DNA of 64,000 nt from positions 82,457,234 through 82,521,233 of the forward strand of contig OY744532.1 in assembly GCA_963556195.1 (NCBI GenBank). Reading direction: 5' to 3'. Origin of the DNA: Sepiola atlantica. Its lineage: Eukaryota; Mollusca; Cephalopoda; Sepiida; Sepiolidae. Positions 1 through 11,079 of the stretch are shown one piece after another; within the stretch, counting starts at the first letter, position 1, and every line of letters starts with the position of its first letter. The notes beneath the pieces were generated by a model, which ran no database searches, was not told the DNA's origin, and worked only from the letters and a program-made list of their open reading frames with translations. The position numbers and the translations under genes were made by a program.

Positions 1-2040
1 CTTTTTACTACATCACACGACAATAATCGCATTTATTTTACTCACACTGTAATACCAAACTCAAAAGTAGCCTGATAATTGGTTTCGTCCTACGTGCATT
101 CAGAAATTGTCACATATAATAACTGGAAGAATTGTAATACATCACAAATTAACTGAACACAATGCAATACCCCACATATTTCGAAATACACGAAATGAAA
201 AAGCCCTTACGTTCCTTTCAGAAGCAATAGATAAAAATGATAAACTAAAAAGATATTTCCAATAAACAGCCTTCTTATTACATCACCAAACCAACAATTT
301 AATACTTTAAAACTCTAGATATACCAGGAATTTCAATAATACAATAATACAATTATTCAATATTACAAACTATGAACATATAAAAAGCAACGAAACACTT
401 TCCTATGACACCCACATCTAATACTGGGATACACTGTCCTACAGATAAGCAAAACTGTTGAAATATGAAACTAGATCTGAAAAAGTAATCTAACGTTAGG
501 TATGTCATGAAGGTTTCGCAGATCTGGTCGAAATACCAGAGATCGTTCGACTGAAATAACAACTGATGCTGTAGGTAGTTAACATTGGATCTGAATGCAT
601 ATTAGCGATTACGAGATGATTAATCCTGTCTGAAATAAGGTAACCCTGCTCGTTTACAAAATCGATTACACAGAGCGAATTTGCTAGTAAGATGTCAGAG
701 AGTGTTCACCAGTATTTGTCAAGTTGAAAGCTAAAGTTTAGAAGCAGTTAGTTAAGCTCTGAAGCACCCCTTTATTTACCTCGTGTAATATTGGCTCTAA
801 CCTCAATACAGCACTGTTTATGTCGACAAAATCAACTTCAGAAAGAAAAGGTTCTCATTGAGTTAATTGGATATTTGCACGCAGCATCCAAAATCATAGA
901 CATTACTTCTTGTTGAAGCTTCCTTTAAATACATTTTACCTTACATACTAGACAGGAGCTTAGTTGTGTGTTCCTTGACGTGTTGTTGACTCTCTTTGTT
1001 TGGGTTGTATTATGTTTATATATACATATAACCAACTTGTACATCCGGTGCTTTCCGGAATGCTGTGATGCATACTTAACTACTAGAGACACTATAACGT
1101 AGGATGTTGAGTGTGATCTCACTGACATAGATGACGAATGACATCGATTGCTGTTTCCGTTACAGTCAATGACACAACAACGAAGACGGTATATAAGCCC
1201 ACTAGAATCACGTAGGACTGAACAGAGAGGATTCATCGTTATATGTGAGTGTGGTGACGCGTGGTTCTGTTTTATTGCTGATATATTTGTGCCTTTTCGA
1301 CCAAGATAGACACTTGGCAAGCGCCATAACAACATGAGTCTACCATATGAATGTAGAAGAAAAATACCGAAGCACGTGTTAAAATATTTATACTAATCTT
1401 TCTTTCTGAAACTTAATTTAAATATGTGTTTCTTCTATATATAATAATAACATAGTTCCACTTCATAGTACTGTTCAATTAATGAGTTTACATTACTTTA
1501 TTGGTTTGCAATATTCGCATAGTTTACTGTACAGTGCTATTTCCTACACGTTTACTGTAATTCTTTTAGATTACTAATATAATTCATATACGAATCTTTC
1601 TCTCACTCCTCCCTCCGTTCTATACACACTGACACACGCGCGAATGCACACACAAACACACTCACAAACATATATATATATATATATCTTTCAAATCTTT
1701 TCTAAAAACCTACACACTAAAAACACAGAGCCACCCCCTCCACCCCTCTTTCCCCACCCCTCCACCTTTTCCCTCACAGGCATCCACATTATTTTTATTC
1801 CATGCCACCGACTTCCTTCAACCCGGACCTCGGTCCGTTGCTCCCAGTTGTGGCTACTACTTCTTCTCATTAACACACAATGTCAACACAATATTTTCAT
1901 GTACTTGTATGACATTTCTTAAAATTAGCATCCTGAGAGTCTTACAAATAAAGACGAAACGTTGATGAATACATAAACAAACATCTTTTTGTGTTTTTCT
2001 TTTTCACTTCCCATTACGTCGGATTACCTTCATCCTTCCT
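1..2040. other. AT-rich DNA without a recognised gene
   Basis: No reading frame here resembles a known family. A 136-codon open stretch on the minus strand (925-1335) has no recognisable domain and is probably chance. On the plus strand a TATATAAG box near 1190 lies within 1060-1330, a stretch of more balanced composition that could be a decayed LTR or promoter, but no matching flank duplication was found. Short CA- and CT-rich tracts lie at 1610-1760. Confidence 0.5.
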
Positions 2041-2042
2041 TT

Positions 2043-2045
<3 letters not shown>

Positions 2046-2105
<60 letters not shown>

Positions 2106-2164
2106 ATATACATATATCTATACATGTATATATATGTATATATATATATATATCTATACATGCA

Positions 2165-2208
<44 letters not shown>
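2046..2208. repeat. (TA)n microsatellite with TATG interruptions
   Basis: Nearly pure alternating TA with a few TATG and CATA variants. Apparent reading frames of alternating Tyr and Ile on both strands here and in the other TA tracts are artefacts of the repeat. Confidence 0.97.
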
Positions 2209-2210
<2 letters not shown>

Positions 2211-3104
2211 CAAGCCTCTTAGCTATTCTAGTGCATCTTATATGAAATTTAATGTATGATGTATTTTATATAGATGACGTATGTTTACCTTTTTTCTTTT
2301 CAAGTATGTTTCGTCACATTTAAAACTTCTATTGACAATTATTTTCCATATAATTATAATTAAATTTCTATCCCATCACACCACATGAAGAACCCATATT
2401 TTGACTAGTTTGAATGCATTTCAATCATTTAAACCTTGTAAATCCTCAAAGATAAGATTCATTTGTATAATAACATAAAGGTATACATGGTATACATTTC
2501 TAATGAATGGTTTTACATAGAGGCTCGCAAGTTTCATCGGAAAGCTGTATTTATATAATCCGATTAAATAAAAAATCACGTACGATCAGGCGTATTCAAA
2601 AGTGAGAGTATGTTTCAATCATTAAAATCCCATAAACTCACAAAGTTTCGATTTTATTCAAAAGCGACAACTTTACACGATATCACATAATTTTCTGCTT
2701 CCCTCACCATTTGCTTCAACTTGTTGCGTGTTTAGGGAATATGTGGATATGTCTTTTCGCTTTTAATATTTTTATATTTTTTCCGGCTCAACAGCTTCTC
2801 CTAAGAGAGTCATTAAGACGTAGAAACACTGCCACCTACATTTAACGTGAAAGCCTTCATATTACACATACATTTTCGTAGCAATATAATCATTTAAGTG
2901 TGCTCGATATGGCTATTGTCAGTTTAATGCTTTATATTTTCCACCTAAAAATGAATCGCTCCCTTCAGTTTACCTGGTGGGATCAGCATTTTTGATTATT
3001 GCAAAAGTATGTATTTTACATTCTCTGATCTAATTTTTGATCACTTCAATCTACCCTAAAAATGAGACACTGACACTTATATTAAAGAGATACATTTATA
3101 GTGT
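2209..3104. other. AT-rich DNA, nothing recognised
   Basis: No reading frame, RNA gene or repeat was recognised on either strand. Confidence 0.5.
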
Positions 3105-3490
3105 AATCCTACGTTGGGAGTTGTGCAGAAATATGCTTGTAAACATTACATTTCTATTCATGTATGTTGTTACAGTCGTAGAAACAGGGAGCAGTAAAGT
3201 AAATTCCGAAGGCAACCGTTCGGTAAAACAAGCTTTTAGTGTGGATTAGGTTTCAGCATATGTAGAACTTTACAGTTTAAGGGTATGGTTTTCTGCATGT
3301 CGGGTTGGTCGGGGGTATAAACGTTGAAGGAACACGTGGAGCAATTTCATTGGGTGAGATTCCGTTAAAGTACTTGAAAAACAAGTATGGGGGTGCAACA
3401 TTGAGGCTATGGGACAGGGGCCGGTGCTTGATCTACAGTGTGCGACGTTTAAAGAAATATTCTATTTTTAGACACTGTCAAAGAACGATA
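3105..3490 (-). pseudogene. LINE 3' fragment (end of reverse transcriptase ORF)
   Basis: Read on the minus strand with frame changes, this resembles the C-terminal end of a non-LTR retrotransposon ORF2: an LSH-x3-NVA segment and a YFNG-like segment (about 3345-3420), then the terminal segment before the stop, ending in HNS (3115-3240). The terminal part matches the fragments at 30240-30490 and 31855-32265, so three copies of one LINE family are present. All are 5'-truncated, as expected for LINE insertions, and broken by stops and frameshifts. The family-level call comes from recalled features of these LINEs; the clade is not determined. Confidence 0.55.
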
Positions 3491-3766
3491 GACTAGTGGC
3501 GTTTGCACAAGTACATGTTTAGTACCATACCCTGTATGTGGGCGAAAATTGGCTTTTTTATATAGGCTACTAACTGGTGTTTGCCATTTTCTAGACCGAT
3601 TGAGAGATACACCTTTGGTTGCATCAGTCTTGGAAGTATATTCTATGTATTTATTATAATTAATGTTACATATGGATGTTATACCAACTAGTTGTAATAT
3701 TGGACTCTATAGAACGATTCTACTAGCCATTAGATTGGGTAGTTAGAAACATTTCTTCAAACCGCT

Positions 3767-3767
3767 T

Positions 3768-3823
<56 letters not shown>

Positions 3824-3923
3824 TATGTATATATATATGCATATATATATATATACATATATATATGTATATATACACATATATATGTGTGTACATACAT
3901 ATACATATATACATATATATATG

Positions 3924-3958
<35 letters not shown>

Positions 3959-3975
3959 GTGTGTATATATATATC

Positions 3976-4025
<50 letters not shown>

Positions 4026-4053
4026 TATATATGATATATGTGTGTGTGTATTT

Positions 4054-4140
<87 letters not shown>
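3767..4140. repeat. (TA)n / (TATG)n microsatellite with an internal (GA)n block
   Basis: Alternating TA with regular TATG and CATA phase changes. A pure GA block occupies about 3802-3823. Confidence 0.97.
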
Positions 4141-4141
<1 letters not shown>

Positions 4142-4619
4142 CGTCCTAAGGAGTGTTTACACACAAGTGAGTTTTCTATTTTCTTTGTTTTTCTTTGTTT
4201 TCGCTAACAATGATCCTATGTGCAATGTAGGTTTTTTTTTCACGACATTTTAAGTCAATCACTTTTATTTTTGTAGATTATTCTGATAAGTGTGTAGTGT
4301 TGCAGAAACGATATAAATATATAAAATATTGTTTGGATCACAGCAAAATTGACGGCCGTAAAAATACATCTTACGAAAATGTTATGACGTTCGGCAATGT
4401 GAAAAAAAAATTGATTAATTAGCAAAAACTAGGTTATTGGAATACAAAATAAACCTGACTGGTTTCTCGTTCCATTTTCTTTTCTTACATGCACAAATTT
4501 TATCGAAATACTTATTGGAGTAGTAAAAAAATAGGAAAACATAAAAAAAAGTTTAATCAAGTAAAATCAATCCGTGTTATTTAATAATGTGTCCTAAATA
4601 TAAATGATATGCTGCCAAA
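4141..4619. other. AT-rich DNA, nothing recognised
   Basis: No gene or RNA was recognised; A/T homopolymers are frequent. Confidence 0.5.
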
Positions 4620-4688
<69 letters not shown>

Positions 4689-4714
4689 TATAAATATATA
4701 TATATATATATACA

Positions 4715-4754
<40 letters not shown>

Positions 4755-4774
4755 TATAAATATATATATATACA

Positions 4775-4809
<35 letters not shown>
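4620..4809. repeat. (TA)n microsatellite
   Basis: Long TA tract with periodic ATAAAT and ACATCTA interruptions that recur in order, suggesting a higher-order duplication of about 60 bp within the tract. Confidence 0.97.
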
Positions 4810-4811
<2 letters not shown>

Positions 4812-4935
4812 AAAACCACTTCCCCGTAACCAACCCTCTACGCTAGTATTCAACAATATATATATATATATTTATATATATATATATTGTTGAATACTAG
4901 CGTAGAGGGTTGGTTACGGGGAAGTGTTTTTCAAT
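4809..4935. repeat. 50-bp inverted repeat with a TA-rich loop
   Basis: The arms 4809-4859 and 4884-4935 are near-perfect reverse complements separated by a short TA spacer. The right arm is coding sequence of the Penelope-like fragment that follows, so the left arm is an inverted copy of that element's terminal ~50 bp. Confidence 0.9.
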
Positions 4936-5466
4936 CAGATTTAGGAATTTTTTGCCTAGTTTAGTTTTAGCATCTTGTTATAGGGAGGGGTATAGTAGAT
5001 TATATTTCTTTTTCTTTTGTTTTTATTTTTAGTTTTGTTGTTATTATTGCTGTCCTTTTTTATATTTCATTTCGGTATTGTGGTAACCACAATTTTTTAG
5101 AGCTGTATTGTAAATGTTGATTTATTTTTTAAAACCGCTTTCATTGCTAGAATTGTTGATAAGCCTACTTTCGATCGAATTCAGAATATGTTTTATGATT
5201 GATGGGGGGTGATTAGACTTTGGGTGTACGTATATTGGGTTGGCGTTATCTCTTGGGTATGGCTCGTAGGTGTTTTTACTTAAGTTAAATGTGACGTCTA
5301 GAAAGTTCGTTGTTTTTATGTTAGCTATTACTTCTACTTTTAGGCCTCGTTTTTTTCATTTCCATATGTTTAATTTTCTTAAGTTTTCTCCCTTGTCTTT
5401 GTTAGAGTCTCTTATTATCGCTAATCCATCATCTCTATAAAGGCCGATATCCGTATTATCGAATAT
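4884..5466 (-). pseudogene. Penelope-like element reverse transcriptase fragment
   Basis: Read on the minus strand from 5466 downward, this encodes the catalytic and post-catalytic part of a PLE-type reverse transcriptase. The motif GLYRDDGLAII lies at about 5413-5445. It is followed by a TTNFLDVTFNLS-like segment, a P-x-YVHPKSNHPPSIIK segment (about 5185-5240), and a YPSL-KTKLGKKFLNLIEKHFP region near 4920-5000. These are hallmarks of PLE reverse transcriptases, which copy their RNA at nicked chromosomal DNA using a GIY-YIG endonuclease. The fragment has several stop codons and ends abruptly at the inverted-repeat boundary at 5467 and at the foldback at 4884. It is a dead remnant, with no endonuclease domain in this piece. 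Confidence 0.75.
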
Positions 5467-5879
5467 ATGTATTTTCTGATGTATTTGTCAGTCCTTGCCA
5501 AATACACATAGGTGCTCATGAAACGTTTCATTCTGAAAATGCTAGAGGGACCGCCATGATATTGTTTCTTGATTTTCTGTAATGTGCGAGAATAACAACT
5601 AAATCGCGGTGCATAAAAACTTCATCACAGACTTATCTATTTTTCTTTTGTTATTTATGTTATTTATGCTGTTTTTGAACTGTCGACAAACGCGTTTTCT
5701 TTTATTTCTTCCAGCGTTTCTTGAATCCTTTAATAGCGTTACACAATGTAATTTTACTTTCAGCTCGTGTTGTAGGAAGACAAGCACTGTAATATCAAGG
5801 CGGCTAGCGTATTGTGTGATACGTTTAAATAATATGTCAGCATAACTAAGTTTTTACGATGACATGAACTCGATTTTAT

Positions 5880-6970
5880 AATTGCAATTTACAAGAATTG
5901 CTCCCGCATGTCTTCAGTCTGTTTGCGGTATGCTTTTAAATCACTTTCTGACAAATGAATCGTTAGCAATGGCTTATGATATGTTTGCAAGAAAAATGTA
6001 TTCCATGAACAAATCTATGCAATTTGGTACAAAAATAATACCCAATGCTTGCTGCTCGATTCGTAAGAAATTTTTCCCTGGGGCTAGTAACGCACGAGAG
6101 CTCGTGGGCGATATTTGTTATCGATCTGTATTTCATTTTGTAAGATATAAGCTTAAATTCCTGACGAGCGATCATCAGTAGAAAAAATGATTTAAAAGTG
6201 TGGATAGAAATATTTCAAAAAATGTTTTTTTCGAACTGCCTCCTTGTATTCTGTTGTTAATTCTAATATTTTTATATTTTTTAATAGCTCATTATGAGCA
6301 GCTGATAAATAGTTAATGTGTGTAACCAACACGTTATACTAATTTGCTAAACCAGGAATAATTTGTAGTGACAATACTTCTTTTATACTTTTCTTACAAT
6401 GTGACCAAAATCTGTTATTTTCCCATAAGAAAATAGCACTTCTCTTCATTTAATTCAAATCAATAGTCCTGGATTCTCTTAAATACTTTCTGTACATGTT
6501 ATTTGTGTTGTTCGGTTCTTTGGCTTATTGCTAGAATTTCATCTAAGTAGGCTGTGGCAAATTCCAGTCCTACAATGAATGTATGCATTACTTGTTGAAA
6601 ACTGGCTGGTGCAACGTAACCCCCAAATAGTGATTATTAGAATTTGTACAACACCTTATTGGTATTTCTTACGTTTGAGAACTCTTCGTCTACGTGTATT
6701 TGTAGATAAGCATCACATAAATACACCTTTAAATAAATAAAAAACTCGTCCGTGGAGTTTCGCGAATATATCTTCTTGACAAGCAGAGCGTATTGCTAAA
6801 CATCTAGTGCATGGATCAATTATGATAAGTCTAAACAAACACTGATATATTTACTTTTTTACTAAGACTGTAGGCGAAGCCCATTCGCTATACTTTACTT
6901 TGGATAATACTTATATTTATTCGAGGCAATTTAATTACTCGTAAATTTGATTTAATGACTCGAATGGAAA
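5880..6970 (-). pseudogene. Ty3/Gypsy RT and RNase H remnant (left arm)
   Basis: On the minus strand, reading from 6970 to lower coordinates, the segment YSEWASPTVLVKK (about 6860-6900) matches the start of the Ty3/Gypsy reverse transcriptase. FAKLHGR, TSQFSTSNAY, GLEFATAYLDEIL-like and GHIV segments follow in order. The RNase H region follows at about 5890-6180, ending in a TDHKPLLTI-like segment (here TYHKPLLTI in the partner copy) and HTANRL. In life these domains copy the element RNA into DNA and remove the RNA strand. Stops and frameshifts run throughout. The 189 bp found only in this arm (5682-5870) continues the same coding region, so it is original and was lost from the other arm. Confidence 0.7.
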
Positions 6971-7689
6971 TTTTATTGCTGTTATAAAACTGGGTGGATA
7001 TGTAGTTTGTAATTGAAACTTCGTAGTCATTGTTTACAAGATCTGTAACAGTTGATTTAAGTGTTATTCTTTAGTTTTCTGTTTCGGCATTATAATTTTC
7101 TAATATCTTGACAGAAAGAGTTTATGCGCATAGTCTATGATTCAAATTACCCAATCCAGTCAGATGACAAGAGATCAGTTGATTTGTTCATTACAAACAT
7201 TCGTAATTCTAAAATATTACCTTTTATGTAACGTTACAGATTAGTTCGCTCTCAAATTGGATTTTTTCACCGGTGACGCTCTTAGCTATCTTGCTCGTTC
7301 TCATCGAAGTAGGTTTTCCAACATTTTTTTAACAGTGTAAGATTATTTATTGACAGATTTGAGCCTGTATTATGTTGTAGTTTTGTATTTTTATTTATTA
7401 TTTTTACCAGCACAAATCTCCTGATATTTTAAAGTTCGTCATTTTAGCAATTTTAATGAAGGTTTAAGAATGTCATTTTTAACTGCAGTGTCTGTTACTG
7501 TGATTCATACGATAGCAATCGATTTGTTATTTTATATGGACAACATTAATCCTAATGAAATTGCACGCAAGCTAAACGCTGTTTAGGAAGTAATTTACTT
7601 TTCTTAAGTTGATCAAATCATGTTGATGAATTTCCCTTTCTTTCGTATTTTTCTATAATGTGACACTTCCCTGTCACGAAAAAGGACAG

Positions 7690-7950
7690 AAATACGGTCG
7701 ATAACCACGAATATATAACTCAAAGTCTGGGTCATATAACTCGTTTGGCTTCTTCACACGTATACCCTGTTCGTGTCAAGGAATACTGTAAAAGTTGACT
7801 CGTCTGAGAATATAACATTCCTGCCCTGCTAAAGGGACACATTGCGTACGTGTTCATTCAACTTTAAACTGTTTGAAACGTTAATTGTTTACAATAGTGT
7901 TCTTCTTGAATTTCTCTCCTGGAATCCAACGTATAGTACCCCCTAGAAAA
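7690..7950 (-). pseudogene. Tc1/mariner transposase fragment (left arm)
   Basis: The minus-strand reading contains THVRNVSL, NVIFSDESTFTVF and NRVYV followed after a frameshift by KPNELYDPDF. These match the central region of Tc1-like transposases, including the first catalytic aspartate in the SDES motif. Only about 85 codons survive, so the second aspartate and the third catalytic residue are absent. The same fragment occurs in the other arm at 10070-10335. Confidence 0.6.
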
Positions 7951-8040
7951 CACATTTGTCGGTATTGTGTCTTCTAGGTGACTCTTATATTATGTTGCAA
8001 TTGTGGAAGCTATACTTATTCTTTCAATTAGTGTAAGGGT

Positions 8041-8772
8041 ACGACGCACCCTATCTGAATATGCTGGTTTTTCCCCGTATGAATGTAATAGCGTGTAGTA
8101 TTTCTTTCTTCTACTAAGACTGTTACTCTTGAAGTAGTACTTTTTAATGCATCCAACAGTTCGGATGTTATCTCCCACCTGCCGCTTTCGATATGAGCAC
8201 GGACGATTTGACAATTTATTAAACACAATGCATATGTCAGTTGTAATTAACATGAATTACGATTTTCTAATCTAATATGAATAGAAATGCCGTTTTAAAA
8301 ATAAAAACGTTTCAATACAAACTAAGAAAAAAGAACAGTAAACACGCTTTTGACGCTTTCATGTATATTTTCAAATATTGTCTTAGAATACATTAAAGTG
8401 TTTTTTTTAAATTTGTACTGAGTAGTGTCTTCAAGGAAAATATGTGGAAGAAAAACTTCGCATGTTGATCTACTAAACATGTTAAAGTGATGTGAATACG
8501 TGGCATATTTGCACGAGTAGGAGTAAGGCACTGGCAAATGAAAACATACGCTTTCACCTGTTGCTAACCCGAGGAAACGTTATGCGTCGACCATCGCACG
8601 AGTCATGACAAAAAAAAACGAACGCCGCACAGTTTGTGATTACAGTTTTCCACATAATCCTCAGTGGTCTTCATCATTTGACAAAGACCAGAGGACTGGT
8701 TGAAATATCAAAATAGAAAGTATTACACAAAACAACAACATCGTGTTTAATACTTCATACCCCATCAATCAT

Positions 8773-8775
<3 letters not shown>
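8041..8775. other. Inverted-repeat spacer, first part; no gene recognised
   Basis: Unique AT-rich sequence between the arms. At 8690-8730 a stem-loop (ACCAG/CTGGT) is followed by GAAA, resembling the stem II plus GAA part of hammerhead-related repeats, but the CUGANGA core is not preserved. Confidence 0.45.
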
Positions 8776-8848
<73 letters not shown>

Positions 8849-8905
8849 TTGATATATATATAGAGAGAGAGTGAGAGTAAGAGAGGGAGAGAGAGAGAGA
8901 GATCC
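8776..8905. repeat. (TA)n followed by (GA)n
   Basis: TA tract at 8776-8846, then a GA-rich purine tract to about 8902. Confidence 0.97.
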
Positions 8906-9202
8906 ATAGATTTGGCAACATTTATTCGCTTATGAAAACATTGTTTAACATCATATTTCATGAGGTTGATTATGCTTTTTATTTATTTTATTTTTCTAAT
9001 GATATTTTTTTATAGCCTCGAGTAATTAAACATTATTTTAACTTAATTTCAAAATGTATAAGTTTCGTGTTATTAAATAAAATGAATAGTAAATAAAAAC
9101 AAAAAGTAGTGATGTATTTGTAAATGCTGATAAATTTAGCTAAAATTTAAAGATCCCTGTAAGACAGCGAGTTAAAGTTTTGGCTGTTAGAGTGATGCAT
9201 CT

Positions 9203-9230
9203 ATTATGAGCCAGAAAGGGGTGTCAATGG
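9203..9230 (+). ncRNA. Hammerhead ribozyme remnant, unit 1 (3' half)
   Basis: GAAA (9213-9216), a UC cleavage-site dinucleotide (9224-9225) and the stem I 3' strand AATGG (9226-9230) survive. The CUGANGA core and stem II are not recognisable, so this copy is inactive. Confidence 0.35.
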
Positions 9231-9418
9231 ATTGCTTTTATGTACGTAGTAAATTAATATATAAATATATATGAACAAAAATACGTCATGTAAATTAATC
9301 GAATTAGTAGTGAGCAAAAAAATCAAACACTGCTGGGATCACCAATAAAAAGTACATACAAGTAATAAATGAAATATTTAGGTGATAAAGATCGTACATA
9401 TTTCCAGGCAATGCGTCA

Positions 9419-9472
9419 TAGTCTGTGGGTAAAACGCCAGACTATTGACATCAACATCGGAGGTTCGATACT
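9419..9472 (+). promoter_or_regulatory. Putative internal pol III promoter (A-box-like and B-box)
   Basis: GGTTCGATACT at 9462-9472 fits the pol III B-box pattern (GGTTCGANNCY) closely. About 35 bp upstream, TAGTCTGTGGGT (9419-9430) is a weak A-box match; the equivalent in the next unit (around 9821-9832) is TAGCCTGGTAGT. Spacing fits tRNA-derived SINE heads. The B-box of the following unit is decayed (AGTTTGACCA near 9851). Confidence 0.5.
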
Positions 9473-9484
9473 TGTCAAAGTTTG

Positions 9485-9526
9485 CTACGCTGATGACGGC
9501 TGTGAGCTAGACATACGTGCCCATGG
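9485..9526 (+). ncRNA. Hammerhead ribozyme remnant, unit 2
   Basis: The core CTGATGA is intact at 9490-9496. Stem II is the CGGCT/AGCT-type hairpin with a GTG loop (9497-9509). The GAA core is mutated to GAC (9510-9512) and the position before the cleavage site is C rather than U. The stem I 3' strand CATGG (9522-9526) is intact and complements the CCATG kept in unit 3. Inactive by its core changes. Confidence 0.6.
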
Positions 9527-9564
9527 ATTGCTTCTATGTACGTATGAACTCAACACACACACAG

Positions 9565-9625
<61 letters not shown>

Positions 9626-9873
9626 CAAAAATACGTCTAATAAAGTTAAAGCCCACTAATAATAAAATGCTATGCATCTTAATCGCTTAGGAAGTCAAAA
9701 CATCGAAATACTAGTAAGCAAATAAACAACGACCGCCGCAATCACCAATAGAAATTTCATATTAACAAGACATCAAATATTTAGAGGATAAAAATCGTAC
9801 ATATTTTCAGGCTAGGCGTCATAGCCTGGTAGTAAAACATCAATATCGAAAGTTTGACCATTGTCAATGTAAG

Positions 9874-9915
9874 CCATGCTGATAACGGCTGTGAGCCTGA
9901 AACACGTGTCCACAG
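9874..9915 (+). ncRNA. Hammerhead ribozyme remnant, unit 3
   Basis: Stem I 5' strand CCATG (9874-9878), core CTGATAA (9879-9885, G8 changed to A), stem II GGCT-GTG-AGCC (9887-9897), GAAA (9899-9902), 3-bp stem III ACA-CG-TGT (9902-9909), and a GTC cleavage triplet ending at 9910. Only the G8 change and two stem I mismatches separate it from a canonical type I hammerhead. Confidence 0.65.
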
Positions 9916-10069
9916 ATTACTTTTATGTACGTATAACATTGAGAAAAATGTATATATTAACAAAAAATACGTTTTATAAATTACCCTTACACTAATTGAA
10001 AGAATAAGTATAGCTTCCACAATTGCAACATAATATAAGAGTCACCTAGAAGACACAATACCGACAAAT

Positions 10070-10335
10070 GTGTTTTCTAGGGGGTACTATACGTTGGATT
10101 CCAGGAGAGAAATTCAAGAAGAACACTATTGTAAACAATTAACGTTTCAAACAGTTTAAAGTTGAATGAACACGTACGCAATGTGTCTCTTTAGCAGGGC
10201 AGGAATGTTATATTCTCAGACGAGTCAACTTTTACAGTATTCCTTGACACGAACAGGGTATACGTGTGAAGAAGCCAAACGAGTTATATGACCCAGACTT
10301 TGAGTTATATATTCGTGGTTATCGACCGTATTTCT
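10070..10335 (+). pseudogene. Tc1/mariner transposase fragment (right arm)
   Basis: Plus-strand partner of the left-arm fragment. THVRNVSL, NVIFSDESTFTVF and NRVYV are seen, then a stop and a one-base frame change, then KPNELYDPDF. The SDES aspartate is a catalytic residue in Tc1-like transposases, which cut and paste DNA elements with TA targets. No terminal inverted repeats of the original transposon were identified, and the rest of the catalytic domain is missing. Confidence 0.6.
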
Positions 10336-11079
10336 GTCCTTTTTCGTGACAGGGAAGTGTCACATTATAGAAAAATACGAAAGAAAGGGAAATTCATCAA
10401 CATGATTTGATCAACTTAAGAAAAGTAAATTACTTCCTAAACAGCGTTTAGCTTGCGTGCAATTTCATTAGGATTAATGTTGTCCATATAAAATAACAAA
10501 TCGATTGCTATCGTATGAATCACAGTAACAGACGCTGCAGTTAAAAATGACATTCTTAAACCTTCATTAAAATTGCTAAAATGACGAACTTTAAAATATC
10601 AGGAGATTTGTGCTGGTAAAAATAATAAATAAAAAATATAAAACTACAACATAATACAGGCTCAAATCTTTCAATAAATAATCTTACACTGTAAAAAAAT
10701 GTTGGAAAACCTACTTCGATGAGAACGAGCAAGATAGCTAAAAGCGTCACCGGTGAACAAATCAAATTTGAGAGCGAACTAATCTGTAACGTTACATAAA
10801 AGGTAATATTTTAGAATTACGAATGTTTGTAATGAACAAATACACTGATCTCTTGTCATCTGACTGGATTGGGTAATTTGAATCATGGAATATGCGCATA
10901 AACTCTTTCTGTCAAGATATTATAAAATTATAATGCCGAAACAGAAAACTAAAGAAAAACACTTTAATCAACTGTTACAGATCTTGTAAACAATGACTAC
11001 GAAGTTTCAATTACAAACTACATATCCACCCAGTTTTATAACAGCAATAAAATTTCCATTCGAGTCATTAAATCAAATT

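Larger units (their letters stand above)
5467..8040. repeat. Large inverted repeat, left arm
   Basis: Reverse-complement partner of 9983-12373. By eye the arms agree at roughly 95% or better over their length, for example almost without change over 7660-8040. The left arm is longer mainly because it keeps 189 bp (5682-5870) missing from the right arm. The arms contain Ty3/Gypsy and Tc1-like coding remnants in matching order. The outer boundary is at the end of the PLE fragment. Confidence 0.93.
9180..9982 (+). repeat. Tandem retrozyme-like array with tRNA-like promoter and hammerhead remnants
   Basis: Three tandem units of one ~300-400 bp sequence. Equivalent points are at 9231, 9527 and 9916; the second interval is longer because of a 54-bp TA tract at 9569-9622. 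Each unit has the segment ATTGCTTTTATGTACGTA just after a hammerhead-like core; units 2 and 3 have a tRNA-like head with a B-box-like motif upstream. The array stops exactly where the right arm of the large inverted repeat begins (9983). Tandem units with an internal pol III promoter and a type I hammerhead are known from schistosome Sm-alpha repeats and animal retrozymes; assignment to that class is inference. Confidence 0.65.

Noticed and set aside
925..1335. 136-codon minus-strand frame as a gene
   Set aside because: No domain, biased composition, and an LTR- or promoter-like TATA region overlaps it.
3743..4164. Long open frames of alternating Tyr/Ile/His on both strands, here and at 34.8-36 kb, 39.3 kb, 46.4 kb, 57.0 kb and 62.2 kb
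   Set aside because: They translate TA/TATG microsatellites; open frames appear on both strands at once with no normal amino acid composition.
6155..6190. Hammerhead at CTGACGAGCGATCATCAGTAGAAA in the inverted-repeat arm
   Set aside because: The bases between the core and GAAA do not form stem II, and the sequence reads as Gypsy RNase H coding DNA.
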